Positions 1-7,566 of a stretch of DNA of 12,542 nucleotides are shown piece after piece. Under the pieces are notes generated by a model that saw only the letters and a list, made by a program, of their open reading frames with translations, searched no databases and was not told the origin of the DNA. The DNA lies in assembly GCA_016938795.1 (NCBI GenBank), contig JAFGTZ010000196.1, positions 1 to 12,542 of the forward strand. The letters run 5' to 3'. Source of the stretch: Chromatiaceae bacterium (GTDB lineage Bacteria; Pseudomonadota; Gammaproteobacteria; Chromatiales; Chromatiaceae). Numbering within the stretch: the first letter of the stretch is position 1; every line of letters starts with the position of its first letter. The translations under genes were made by a program, and so were the position numbers.

Positions 1-11
1 GAGGCCTGAAA

Positions 12-37
12 GCGTCTCTCCCCGCCAGGGAGAGCGC
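12..37 (-). terminator. Hairpin downstream of prmC, candidate terminator
   Basis: Arms CTCTCCC (16-22) and GGGAGAG (28-34) close a 5-nt loop. GCG (12-14) and CGC (35-37) extend the stem past a one-base bulge at T15. Read on the minus strand it starts 7 nt after the prmC stop and is followed by only a short TTTC, so it is a weak intrinsic terminator or a 3'-end stabiliser for the hemA-prfA-prmC message. The next gene lies outside the window, so its role as the operon end cannot be confirmed. Confidence 0.4.
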
Positions 38-44
38 CGACATC

Positions 45-893
45 TCATCGCTGCCCAAGGGTGAGGCGTTCGAGTCCGGCAAGATCGCGTCGGGTTTCGA
101 TGGCAGCGAATCCCGCTTGGGCGAAGAGCGCGCGCACCGCCTCGCCCTGATCGAAGCCATGTTCGATGAACAGCCAGCCGCCAGGCACAAGACAGCGCCC
201 GGCATCGGCGCAGATGGCGCGGATGGCGTCGAGTCCGTCGCCCTCGGGGGTGAGCGCGGCGCGCGGCTCGAAACGCAGATCGCCCCGGTCGAGATGGGCG
301 TCGCACGCGGCGATGTAGGGCGGATTGCTGATGATGGCATCGAGGCTCGCGTTGGCGAAGGGTGCGAGCCAGGGGGCGCGCAGCACCTGCACGGGCAGTC
401 CGAGCCGGCTGAAGTTCTCGTGCGCCACGGCGAGCGCGGCGGCGCTGCGATCGGTAGCGATGAGCTGCCAGCGCGGGCGCTCGGCGGCAAGCGCGGCGGC
501 GATGGCGCCGCTGCCGGTGCCGAGATCGACCAGGCGCAGCGCACGCTCGGCAGCGAGGCGCTCCAGGGCGCTTTCCACCAGATGCTCGGTCTCGGGGCGC
601 GGGATGAGGGTGTCGGGGGTGACGCGCAGTTCCAGCGTCCAGAACGCCTGATATCCAAGAATATAGGCCAGGGGCTCGCCAGCCAGTCGGCGCGCGAGCA
701 ATCGCTCGAAGGCGGTTGCCTGCGCCGGGTCGAGTCTGCGCTCGGGCCAGGCGCGCAGTGCGGTGCGCCCAAGGCCGCTGGCCTCGCTGAGCAGCCGCTC
801 CGCCTCAGGTCGCGGGGAGGCGTCGGGCAGGGTCTCAAGCGCCGAGGCGGCGCAGCGCAGAATTTCCTTGACCGAGTGCAGGGTAGCTGTCAC
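45..893 (-). CDS. prmC: PrmC (HemK), release factor N5-glutamine methyltransferase
   Basis: Cytoplasmic SAM-dependent enzyme that methylates the glutamine of the GGQ motif in release factors RF1 and RF2. The 282-residue protein has the expected length and architecture: an N-terminal helical substrate-binding domain (about 1-90), the SAM-binding motif DLGTGSGAI at 123-131, and the NPPY motif at 190-193, which holds the target glutamine amide. The tail (FEPRAAL, FIEHGFDQGEAVR, LTLG) closely follows E. coli PrmC. The start is a GTG at 891-893 with no clear Shine-Dalgarno; no better in-frame start is near, and it lies 27 nt after the prfA stop, so translation probably depends on coupling. Gene order hemA-prfA-prmC is the usual gammaproteobacterial one, placing the modifier beside its substrate. 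Confidence 0.96.
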   Translation of the reverse strand: MTATLHSVKEILRCAASALETLPDASPRPEAERLLSEASGLGRTALRAWPERRLDPAQATAFERLLARRLAGEPLAYILGYQAFWTLELRVTPDTLIPRPETEHLVESALERLAAERALRLVDLGTGSGAIAAALAAERPRWQLIATDRSAAALAVAHENFSRLGLPVQVLRAPWLAPFANASLDAIISNPPYIAACDAHLDRGDLRFEPRAALTPEGDGLDAIRAICADAGRCLVPGGWLFIEHGFDQGEAVRALFAQAGFAAIETRRDLAGLERLTLGQR

Positions 894-920
894 GCGAGTT
901 GCGGCGGCAAGGTAACTGCC

Positions 921-2000
921 TTACTCATCCATCATGGCCGCCAGCTGCTCGGCGCGGTATTCGCTCAGCAGCGGCTCGATGACCTGATCGAGCGCACCGG
1001 TCATGACCTCATCGAGCTTGTAGAGGGTGAGATTGATGCGATGGTCGGTGAGCCGGTTTTGCGGAAAGTTGTAGGTGCGGATGCGCTCGGAGCGGTCGCC
1101 GCTGCCCACCTGGAGCTTGCGCGAGGCCGATTGCCGCGAGGTCTGCGAGGCGCGCGCCTCGGCGAGCAGTCGCGCCTGAAGCAGTGCCATGGCGCGGGCG
1201 CGATTTTTGTGCTGCGAGCGCTCCTCCTGGCACTCGACCACCATCCCGGAGGGCAGGTGGGTGATGCGGATGGCCGAGTCGGTCTTGTTGACGTGCTGAC
1301 CGCCGGCGCCCGAGGCGCGATAGGTATCGACGCGCAGATCGGCCGGATTGATTTCGATGGCGTCGATGGATTCGACCTCGGGCAGCACCGCAACCGTGCA
1401 GGCCGAGGTGTGAATACGGCCCTGGGATTCGGTCTCGGGGATGCGCTGCACCCGGTGCGCGCCGGGCTCGAATTTGAGGCGCGAGAAGACGCCATTTCCG
1501 GTGATGCGGGTCACGACCTCCTTGAAGCCGCCAAGTTCGCCCTCGCTGGCGGAGACCTGTTCGGCGCGCCAGCCGAGCTGCTCGGCGTAGCGCAGATACA
1601 TGCGCAGCAGATCGGCGGCAAAGAGCGCGGCCTCGGCGCCGCCGGTGCCGGCGCGGATTTCGAGAAAGACATTGCACTGGTCGTTGGGGTCGGCGGGCAC
1701 CAGCAGCTGGCGCAGCTCGGGTTCGAGCGCCTCGCGTCGCGTCTCGGCGGCGGCCAGTTCCTCGCGCGCAAGCGCGGCCATCTCTGGGTCGGCGAGCATC
1801 TCTGTGGCTGCCGCCATGTCCGCCTCGGCGTCGAGATAGCGCCGATAGCAGTGCATGAGCGGTTCGAGTTGCGCGTACTCGCGGCTGAGATCGCGAAAGC
1901 GGTTGGCGTCGGCCTGCACGCCGGCATCGGCGAGCAGGGCCATAAGTTCCGCGAAGCGATCCGAGATGCGCTCCAGCTTGCCCCGGATCGATGGATTCAT
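921..2000 (-). CDS. prfA: Peptide chain release factor 1 (RF1)
   Basis: Recognises UAA and UAG stop codons in the ribosomal A site and triggers peptidyl-tRNA hydrolysis. It has 359 residues, against 360 in E. coli. The catalytic GGQ is at 233-235 within RASGAGGQHVNK. The codon-reading tripeptide is P188-E189-T190 in RIPETESQGRIHTSA, the PxT type that marks RF1 rather than the SPF type of RF2. The N-terminal helical domain (about 1-100) is rich in Ala, Glu and Arg. The ATG overlaps the hemA stop in an ATGA at 1997-2000 and has no evident Shine-Dalgarno, which points to translational coupling with hemA. The stop codon is TAA, itself an RF1 codon. The GGQ glutamine is the target of PrmC, encoded directly downstream. 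Confidence 0.98.
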   Translation of the reverse strand: MNPSIRGKLERISDRFAELMALLADAGVQADANRFRDLSREYAQLEPLMHCYRRYLDAEADMAAATEMLADPEMAALAREELAAAETRREALEPELRQLLVPADPNDQCNVFLEIRAGTGGAEAALFAADLLRMYLRYAEQLGWRAEQVSASEGELGGFKEVVTRITGNGVFSRLKFEPGAHRVQRIPETESQGRIHTSACTVAVLPEVESIDAIEINPADLRVDTYRASGAGGQHVNKTDSAIRITHLPSGMVVECQEERSQHKNRARAMALLQARLLAEARASQTSRQSASRKLQVGSGDRSERIRTYNFPQNRLTDHRINLTLYKLDEVMTGALDQVIEPLLSEYRAEQLAAMMDE

Positions 2001-3274
2001 GAAGCGGAGTCGGCGCGGATCTGGTTTTCGAGCTGGAACAGCTCGTTGGCCGCTTCGAGAATCTCGGCATCACCATCGCGCGCCGCCTGGCGCAGGCGCG
2101 AACTGGGTGCGTGCAGCAGCTTGTTGGTGAGGGTGTGGGCGAGGAAGCGCAGCACATCGGCGGGCTCCTTGCCGGCGTCGAGCTGGCGCAGGGCGCGGGT
2201 GAGCACCTCATCGCGCAGCGCCTCGCCGCGCTGGCGGTAGTCCTGAATGAGGCCGGCGGCGTCGAGCGAGCGCAGCCAGGCCATGAATTCCTCGGCGTGG
2301 AAGCCGACAATCTCCTCGGCCTGCTCGGCGGCGGCCTGACGCGAGCGCAGGCTTTCGTCGATGACGTCCTGCAGGTCATCGACGGTGTAGAGATAGACGT
2401 CGTTGAGGTCGCCCACCTCGGGCTCGATGTCGCGCGGCACGGCGATATCGACCATGAAGATAGGGCGATGCTTGCGCTTCTTGAGCGCGCGCTCCACGGT
2501 GCCCTTGCCGATGACGGGCAGGGGGCTTGCGGTGGAGGAAATGACGATGTCGGCCTCGGAGAGATGGCTGGCAATCTCGGTCAGCGCGATGGCGAAGCCG
2601 TCGAATTGGGCGGCCAGTTCGTGAGCGCGCTCCACGGTGCGGTTGGCGACGATGATGCGCCCCACGCCGTTGTGATGCAGATGGCGCGCCACCAGTTCGA
2701 TGGTTTCGCCGGCGCCGACCAGCAGTGCGGTCTGTTGCGAGAGATCGCTGAAGATCTGGCGCGCGAGGTTGACCGCAGCAAAGGCGACCGACACCGGGTT
2801 GGAGCCGATGGCGGTTTCGGTGCGCACCGTCTTGGCCACCGAGAAGGCGTGCTGAAAGAGGCGCCCGAGCAGCTTGCCAGTGGCGCGGCAGTCGTTGGCG
2901 GTCTGATAGGCCGCCTTGACCTGGCCGAGAATCTGCGGCTCGCCGAGCACCAGGGAGTCGAGACCGCTGGAGACGCGCAGCAGATGGTTGACGGCGTCGC
3001 GCCCGGCGTGGGCGTAGAGGAAGGGGTCAACGCGCTCGTGCTCGATGCCATGAAAGCGGCTGAGCCACTGGCGCACGCCCAGCTCGGCGCCGTCTTCAAT
3101 GGCGCAGTAAAGCTCGGTGCGGTTGCAAGTGGAGAGAATGACCCCCTCGCGGACATCCGGGCATCCGGTCAGGTCGCGCAGGGCGCCGGCGATGATGTCC
3201 GGGCCGAACGCCAGCCGTTCGCGGATATCGACCGGGGCGGTCTTGTGGTTGAGTCCGAGGGCAAGCAGCTTCAT
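1997..3274 (-). CDS. hemA: Glutamyl-tRNA reductase
   Basis: NADPH-dependent reduction of glutamyl-tRNA(Glu) to glutamate-1-semialdehyde, the first committed step of the C5 route to haem and, in phototrophs, bacteriochlorophyll. The 425-residue protein begins MKLLALGLNHKTAP, matching the family N-terminus. The nucleophilic Cys is C50 in STCNRTE. The stretch SGLDSLVLGEPQILGQVK is the conserved catalytic-domain signature, VGAGETIELVARHL is the NADPH-binding glycine motif, and SSTASPLPVIGKG and VDIAVPRDIEPEVG follow. The C-terminal dimerisation domain ends with LTNKLLHAP. An in-frame ATG at 3349 would add 25 residues with no resemblance to the family, so 3274 is chosen, although neither start has a convincing Shine-Dalgarno. 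It is first gene of a hemA-prfA-prmC operon. The motif set is complete and nothing suggests damage. Confidence 0.97.
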   Translation of the reverse strand: MKLLALGLNHKTAPVDIRERLAFGPDIIAGALRDLTGCPDVREGVILSTCNRTELYCAIEDGAELGVRQWLSRFHGIEHERVDPFLYAHAGRDAVNHLLRVSSGLDSLVLGEPQILGQVKAAYQTANDCRATGKLLGRLFQHAFSVAKTVRTETAIGSNPVSVAFAAVNLARQIFSDLSQQTALLVGAGETIELVARHLHHNGVGRIIVANRTVERAHELAAQFDGFAIALTEIASHLSEADIVISSTASPLPVIGKGTVERALKKRKHRPIFMVDIAVPRDIEPEVGDLNDVYLYTVDDLQDVIDESLRSRQAAAEQAEEIVGFHAEEFMAWLRSLDAAGLIQDYRQRGEALRDEVLTRALRQLDAGKEPADVLRFLAHTLTNKLLHAPSSRLRQAARDGDAEILEAANELFQLENQIRADSAS

Positions 3275-3543
3275 ATTGAATGTTCTGACGTTGGTGGCGT
3301 TGGCCAAGCGAACCTGAAGGATGGCGGAACCGAGCTGGCCGGGGCGCATCTGATCAATCAGGTGTCCGCTGTACCGGGCCAGACTGCACTCGGGAACTCC
3401 GCCGCCTGTCAGCAGCGCATCCAGTGGTGACGAGCGGCCTATATATTAGCAATTTTTGACGGGATTGAACCAAGGGCGATTCATGCGTCTGCTTGAATGC
3501 CTTGATTCGCCGTGCGCGCGGCGCCTGAATCGCAATAAAGCCG

Positions 3544-3710
3544 TATACTATATCCATCACAGATGGATTTTACGGTGAGGGTTGGGGGATGGACGCGGGG
3601 TGTCAGCGGCAGGGATGCCGCTGTCAAGCCTCCAGGGATGGATTCACGTCCGCCCCCCGTGGCCATCACCGAGGCCCGAAGCGCATGAGGAAACTGAAAA
3701 ACTGATGCGC
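3544..3710 (+). repeat. Structured intergenic repeat, copy 1
   Basis: Its reverse complement recurs at 12081-12249. Hand alignment of the core (3557-3658 against 12235-12133) shows roughly nine identical bases in ten, and similarity continues through the flank GCGCATGAGGAAA and ACTGATG. The element is palindromic inside: a perfect 8-bp stem CAGCGGCA (3604-3611) and TGCCGCTG (3616-3623) around loop GGGA, and a long-range outer stem pairing GGGGG plus GGACG (3584-3588, 3591-3595) with CGTCC plus CCCCC (3647-3651, 3653-3657). It encodes no transposase. It resembles a REP/BIME-like or MITE-like dispersed element; the family is not identified. It lies about 100 nt 5' of the TPR gene and reads toward it. 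Confidence 0.85.
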
Positions 3711-3722
3711 AATGAGTATAAA
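3694..3722 (+). promoter_or_regulatory. Candidate promoter for the TPR-ispE operon
   Basis: CTGAAA (3694-3699, 4 of 6 to the sigma70 -35) and TATAAA (3717-3722, 5 of 6 to the -10) are separated by 17 bp. Initiation would fall near 3729, leaving a leader of about 80 nt before the ATG at 3811. The -35 lies inside the distal end of the repeat, so insertion of the element may have supplied half of the promoter. This is pattern matching only. Confidence 0.4.
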
Positions 3723-3810
3723 CCAGGCTCGCAAGGATGCGTTCTTCTCATGTGCCTGCCGCGCTGTCTATCCACTGTCCCTTCTTCTCGGAGATACTCC
3801 GGATTGATCC

Positions 3811-5541
3811 ATGTCGAAGTACGCGTACATTCTTCTAGCCTTTAGTTTGGCTCTTGTGTCCGTTGCCGAGGCGGATGGCGCCGCCGAGGTGCATGCATCC
3901 GTGCGGGGACTCACGGCCGATCAGACCTTTGCCATTCTGGCGGCCGAGCTGGCGGGGCGTCGGGGCGAGCTTGCAACGGCCCATACCTATTATCTTCAGG
4001 CCGCTGAACTGACGGCTCATGCCGACTTGGCCGAGCTGGCGGTGCGCGCGGCCATGGGGGACGAGGATCGCGCGGGCGCCGAGCGCGCGCTGGCGCTCTG
4101 GTTGCGTCTGGCGCCCGAGTCGCCCGAGGCGCATCAGCTGGCTGCCGTGCTGCGTATCGAGGCCGGCGATCAGGAAGGGGCCTTGATTCATCTGCGCCGC
4201 ATCGTCGAGCTGGGCGCTCTGGAGACCGAGCCGGCCTGGGCGCGGGTGAGCGCCATCGTGGCGCGGGTTCCCGATGTCGAGACACGGCTTGCGCTGATGC
4301 GCGCACTGGTCGAGTCCTTTGCGGACAGCGCCGATGCCGAACAGGCCCTGGCGACGGTGGCTGCCGCCGCCGCGCGCTACGAGCTGGCCGATGCCGCCGC
4401 GCGTCGCGCGCTGGCGCTGCGTCCCGACTGGAACAGGCCGCGTCTCTTTCTGGTGAAGCTGCTGCTGTCGCAAAACCGGCGCGACGAGGCGCGTGCCTTG
4501 CTGGAATCCTTCGTGTCGGAGTCGCCCGAGGACTCGCCGCTGCGCATGGTCTATGGCCAGTTTCTGGTTGAGGAGCAGGATTTCACCAGCGCGCGCGCGG
4601 TCTTCGAGCGCCTGCTGCACAACGAGCCGCGCCAGCCCGATGTGCTCTTTGCGGTAGGGGTGCTCTCGCTCCAGCTCGATGATCTTGACGGGGCGCGTCA
4701 TGCCTTTACCCGGCTCTACGACACCGGTCAGCGGCGCGATGAGGCGGCCTATTATCTGGGGCAGGTCGAGGAGCATGCGGGCCATGTTGGGCAGGCCATC
4801 GACTGGTATCAACAGGTGCGGGACGCCAATGCGAGCGATGCCCAGGTGCGTATCGCCCTGCTGGAGGCGCGCGCTGGTCGGGTTGAACGCGCGCGTGAGA
4901 TTTTGCAGCGTCTGCGCGATCAGGCGCCCGCAGATGGGCTGGTGCTTTATCTGATCGAGGCCGAGATTTTGGTCGAGGCGGGTGAAAACAGTCAGGCCAT
5001 GGAGGTGTTCGATGCCGCTCTGCGCGCCTATCCCAATGATCCGGATGTGCTCTATGCGCGCGCCCTGCATGCCGTGGCGCTTGAGCGCATCGATCAGGCC
5101 GAGCGTGATCTGCGTCGCATCATCGCTGATGACCCCCATCATGCCGATGCGCTCAACGCACTGGGCTACACCCTGGCCGACCATACCGAGCGCTACGAGG
5201 AGGCGCGCGTGCTCATCGAGCGGGCCTATGCGCTCAAGCCCGAGGAGCCGGCGATTCTCGACAGTATGGGCTGGATTCAGTTTCGGCTGGGCAACCACGA
5301 GCAGGCGCTGAGCTATCTGCGCCAGGCCCTGGAGGCGCTCAACGATGGCGAGATTGCCGCCCATCTCGGCGAGGTGCTCTGGACCATGGGGCGCGAGGCC
5401 GAGGCCTGGAAGGTCTGGGAGGCGGCGCTTGCCGAGCACCCCGATCATGCCTATTTAAAGCGCGTGGTGGAGCGCTTCCGTCTCTCGCGCAACACCTCCG
5501 ACGATCAACCGCGCCAGTCAAGCGAAGCGGCCAAGCCATGA
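3811..5541 (+). CDS. Exported TPR-repeat protein (PA4667-like position)
   Basis: A 576-residue protein made almost entirely of tetratricopeptide repeats. The N-terminus (about 1-22, hydrophobic core YILLAFSLALVSVA) looks like a signal peptide with cleavage near AEA-D. There is no lipobox and I see no cysteine, so it is probably a soluble periplasmic or membrane-associated protein rather than a lipoprotein. From about 174 to 547, eleven consecutive units of about 34 residues show the TPR pattern, clearest in DVLYARALHAVALERIDQAE, ALNALGYTLAD and AILDSMGWIQFRLGNHEQAL. Units before 174 are more degenerate. TPR solenoids mediate protein-protein contacts; no enzymatic motif is visible and the partner is unknown. 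Large TPR proteins occupy this slot beside hemA in other gammaproteobacteria such as Pseudomonas. The stop overlaps the ispE start (ATGA at 5538-5541), implying coupled translation. Confidence 0.85.
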   Translation: MSKYAYILLAFSLALVSVAEADGAAEVHASVRGLTADQTFAILAAELAGRRGELATAHTYYLQAAELTAHADLAELAVRAAMGDEDRAGAERALALWLRLAPESPEAHQLAAVLRIEAGDQEGALIHLRRIVELGALETEPAWARVSAIVARVPDVETRLALMRALVESFADSADAEQALATVAAAAARYELADAAARRALALRPDWNRPRLFLVKLLLSQNRRDEARALLESFVSESPEDSPLRMVYGQFLVEEQDFTSARAVFERLLHNEPRQPDVLFAVGVLSLQLDDLDGARHAFTRLYDTGQRRDEAAYYLGQVEEHAGHVGQAIDWYQQVRDANASDAQVRIALLEARAGRVERAREILQRLRDQAPADGLVLYLIEAEILVEAGENSQAMEVFDAALRAYPNDPDVLYARALHAVALERIDQAERDLRRIIADDPHHADALNALGYTLADHTERYEEARVLIERAYALKPEEPAILDSMGWIQFRLGNHEQALSYLRQALEALNDGEIAAHLGEVLWTMGREAEAWKVWEAALAEHPDHAYLKRVVERFRLSRNTSDDQPRQSSEAAKP

Positions 5542-6404
5542 CGACATCTCTTGACCCATTCACCACCGCCTGGCCCGCGCCGGCCAAGCTCAACCTCATG
5601 CTGCGCGTGGTGGGCCGGCGTCCCGATGGCTATCACGAACTACAAACCGTCTTTCAGTTCATTGATCGCTGCGATTGGCTCCATGTGGCGCCGCGCAAGG
5701 ATGGCTGTATCGAGCGCTTGGGAACGCTCCAGGGAGTCGCGCCCGAGCAGGATCTCATGGTGCGCGCGGCACGCGCCCTGCGCGCCGCCACGGACTGCAC
5801 TCAGGGTGCCTCGCTGCGTTGCGAGAAGGTGCTGCCCATGGGTGGCGGTCTTGGGGGCGGCAGCTCCGATGCGGCAACCACCCTGCATGCACTCAATCAG
5901 CTTTGGGGAACGCGTCTGAGTTTGGATGAGCTATGCGAGATTGCCCTGCCGCTTGGCGCGGACGTGCCGGTGTTCGTGCGCGGACAGGCCGCCTGGGGCG
6001 AGGGCGTGGGTGAGCGCCTCACGCCAGTTGAGCTGGCTGAGCCCTGGTATCTGGTGTTGGTGCCGGGCTGCACGGTCTCGACCGGGGCGGTTTTTTCGCA
6101 TCCTGCGTTGACACGCGACTCAAATCGCATCACACTAGCGGACTTCATGGACGGGGATGCGATCAATGATTGTCTTCCCGTTGTGCGTGACGAATACCCA
6201 GCAGTCGCCGAGGCACTGGATTGGCTTGCCGATTTCGGTGAGGCACGCCTGACCGGGACCGGCGCCTGTGTCTTTGCAGCCTTTGAGCAGCGCGAGCAGG
6301 CGCTTGAAGCCTGGTCGCGGCGCCCGGTCGAGTTGGAGGGATTTGTTGCGCGCGGTTTGAATCGCTCGCCGGTTCTGGATCGATTGAAAGCCCTGAACGC
6401 CTAA
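5538..6404 (+). CDS. ispE: 4-diphosphocytidyl-2-C-methyl-D-erythritol kinase
   Basis: GHMP-family kinase that phosphorylates CDP-methylerythritol with ATP in the non-mevalonate (MEP) route to isoprenoids. It has 288 residues, the usual length. Visible motifs are PAPAKLNL at 13-20, with K17 equivalent to the substrate-site lysine near position 10 in E. coli; the glycine-rich ATP loop MGGGLGGGSSDAA at 101-113; GADVPVF at 140-146, with D142 as the likely catalytic base; and the C-terminal LTGTGACVF at 238-246. The ATG overlaps the TPR stop by 4 bp and lacks a strong Shine-Dalgarno. It is followed by tRNA-Gln and prs, the conserved gammaproteobacterial order. lolB, which normally sits directly upstream in this locus, is not present here. 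Confidence 0.97.
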   Translation: MTTSLDPFTTAWPAPAKLNLMLRVVGRRPDGYHELQTVFQFIDRCDWLHVAPRKDGCIERLGTLQGVAPEQDLMVRAARALRAATDCTQGASLRCEKVLPMGGGLGGGSSDAATTLHALNQLWGTRLSLDELCEIALPLGADVPVFVRGQAAWGEGVGERLTPVELAEPWYLVLVPGCTVSTGAVFSHPALTRDSNRITLADFMDGDAINDCLPVVRDEYPAVAEALDWLADFGEARLTGTGACVFAAFEQREQALEAWSRRPVELEGFVARGLNRSPVLDRLKALNA

Positions 6405-6500
6405 TTGACGCTTTGTGCGGCCCCTGTGGCGGCGCGGCTCATCGCTCGGGTGCCGCCAATCCAGGTCCATCGAGTGTTCAAGACACGTCATCGCTTTATT

Positions 6501-6575
6501 TGGGGTGTCGCCAAGCGGTAAGGCACCGGGTTTTGATCCCGGCATTCCCAGGTTCGAATCCTGGCACCCCAGCCA
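6501..6575 (+). tRNA. tRNA-Gln (anticodon TTG)
   Basis: A complete cloverleaf: acceptor TGGGGTG (6501-6507) pairs with CACCCCA (6565-6571), anticodon stem CCGGG (6526-6530) pairs with CCCGG (6538-6542) around a 7-nt loop with anticodon TTG at 6533-6535, and the T loop is TTCGAAT. The discriminator is G6572 and CCA is encoded at 6573-6575. The first base U unpaired from G in the usual sense and the U1-A72-like weak end are typical of glutamine tRNAs, and the sequence closely follows E. coli tRNA-Gln. It lies 96 nt after ispE and 31 nt before prs on the same strand with no clear promoter of its own, so it is probably cut from the ispE-prs transcript by RNase P and 3' processing enzymes. Confidence 0.98.
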
Positions 6576-6606
6576 AACCAGTCTCGCAACTCCCGCAGAC
6601 AGGATC

Positions 6607-7566
6607 ATGCCCGTGCCTGCCAGCCAATTGATGGTTTTCTCCGGCAATGCCAATCCGGAGCTTTCGGTCGAGATCGCCAGTCATCTGAATCTGCCGCTGG
6701 GCAAGGCCGTGGTCGGCCAGTTCAGTGATGGTGAGGTCATGGCCGAGATTCAGGAGAACGTGCGCGGTCGCGACGTCTTCGTGGTGCAGCCCACGGGTGC
6801 GCCGACCAACGACAATCTCATGGAGTTGCTGGTCATGATCGACGCCTTGCGCTGGGCCTCGGCCAAGCGCATCACGGCGGTCATTCCCTATTACGGCTAT
6901 GCGCGTCAGGATCGCCGCCCACGTTCGGCGCGCGTGCCCATCACCGCCCGTCTGGTGGCCAAGATGATCGGCGAATCGGGCGCGGATCGGGTGCTCACCG
7001 TCGATCTGCATGCCGACCAGATCCAGGGCTTTTTCGACATCCCAGTCGATAACGTCTACGCCTCGCCCATCCTTCTGGGCGACATCTGGCGCCAGAAATA
7101 CGACAACCTCATGGTGGTGTCGCCCGATGTGGGCGGTGTGGTGCGTGCCCGCGCGGTTGCCAAACGGCTCGATGACGCCGATCTGGCCATCATCGACAAG
7201 CGCCGCCCGCGCGCCAATGAGGCGCAGGTGATGAACATCATCGGCGATGTGGAAGGGCGCTCCTGTGTCATCGTTGATGACCTGGTAGACACCGCCGGCA
7301 CCCTGTGCCGGGCGGCCGAGGCGCTCAAGGATCATGGTGCCAAGCGGGTGGCGGCCTACTGCACCCATCCCATCCTGTCTGGACCAGCGGTGGACAACAT
7401 CACGGGCTCCTGTCTCGATGAGCTGGTGGTGACCAATACCATTCCGCTGCGCCCCGAGGCCCGTGCCTGCGCGAAGATTCGTCAGTTGAGCATTGGCGAG
7501 CTGCTCGCCGAGACCATGCGCCGGGTTTCGAGCGAGGAGTCGGTCAGCTCGCTCTTCGTCGATTGA
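6607..7566 (+). CDS. prs: Ribose-phosphate pyrophosphokinase (PRPP synthetase)
   Basis: Transfers pyrophosphate from ATP to ribose 5-phosphate to make PRPP for purine, pyrimidine, NAD, histidine and tryptophan synthesis. The 319-residue protein is a near full-length match to the E. coli type: FSDGEV at 39-44, APTNDNLMEL at 65-74, YYGYARQDRR at 95-104, the metal-binding VDLHADQIQGFF at 132-143, the flexible catalytic loop IDKRRPRAN at 196-204, and the PRPP-binding VDDLVDTAGTL at 223-233. The ATG at 6607 has AGGA only 2 nt upstream, a poor spacing; the in-frame ATG at 6631 (MVFSGNANPE) is an alternative with no Shine-Dalgarno, and I prefer 6607. Longer forms reaching back to 6415 would run through the tRNA and are rejected. 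Confidence 0.97.
   Translation: MPVPASQLMVFSGNANPELSVEIASHLNLPLGKAVVGQFSDGEVMAEIQENVRGRDVFVVQPTGAPTNDNLMELLVMIDALRWASAKRITAVIPYYGYARQDRRPRSARVPITARLVAKMIGESGADRVLTVDLHADQIQGFFDIPVDNVYASPILLGDIWRQKYDNLMVVSPDVGGVVRARAVAKRLDDADLAIIDKRRPRANEAQVMNIIGDVEGRSCVIVDDLVDTAGTLCRAAEALKDHGAKRVAAYCTHPILSGPAVDNITGSCLDELVVTNTIPLRPEARACAKIRQLSIGELLAETMRRVSSEESVSSLFVD

Larger units (their letters stand above)
3275..3810. other. Divergent hemA / TPR-gene intergenic region
   Basis: About 535 bp between the two outward-facing starts. From left to right it holds the hemA leader, an AT-rich block at about 3438-3473 that could carry the hemA promoter on the minus strand (weak hexamers TTCAAT and TATATA or TAATAT; I would not call it firmly), a GC hairpin with arms CGCCG (3508-3512) and CGGCG (3519-3523), the repeat copy at 3544-3710, and a candidate plus-strand promoter at 3694-3722. 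The reading frames here, for example 3582-3845 on plus and 3481-3669 on minus, look like chance translations; the second is partly translated repeat. I see no real gene. Confidence 0.6.

Noticed and set aside
117..2240. Long plus-strand reading frame of 707 codons opposite prmC and prfA
   Set aside because: Antisense shadow in high-GC DNA; the minus-strand frames carry complete recognised proteins and this one has no recognisable domain.
3275..3349. Longer HemA start at 3349
   Set aside because: Adds 25 residues outside the conserved family N-terminus and has no Shine-Dalgarno.
2111..3430. Plus-strand frame of 439 codons opposite hemA
   Set aside because: Antisense shadow of a full-length HemA.
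3582..3845. Possible 87-residue gene upstream of the TPR gene
   Set aside because: Starts inside the repeat, overlaps the TPR start, and has no ribosome binding site or recognisable domain.
3835..5448. Minus-strand frame of 537 codons opposite the TPR gene
   Set aside because: Low-complexity antisense translation of the repeat-rich TPR gene, with no family resemblance.
6405..6433. TTGACG just after ispE as a promoter for tRNA-Gln
   Set aside because: No acceptable -10 at 16-18 bp, where the sequence is GC-rich.
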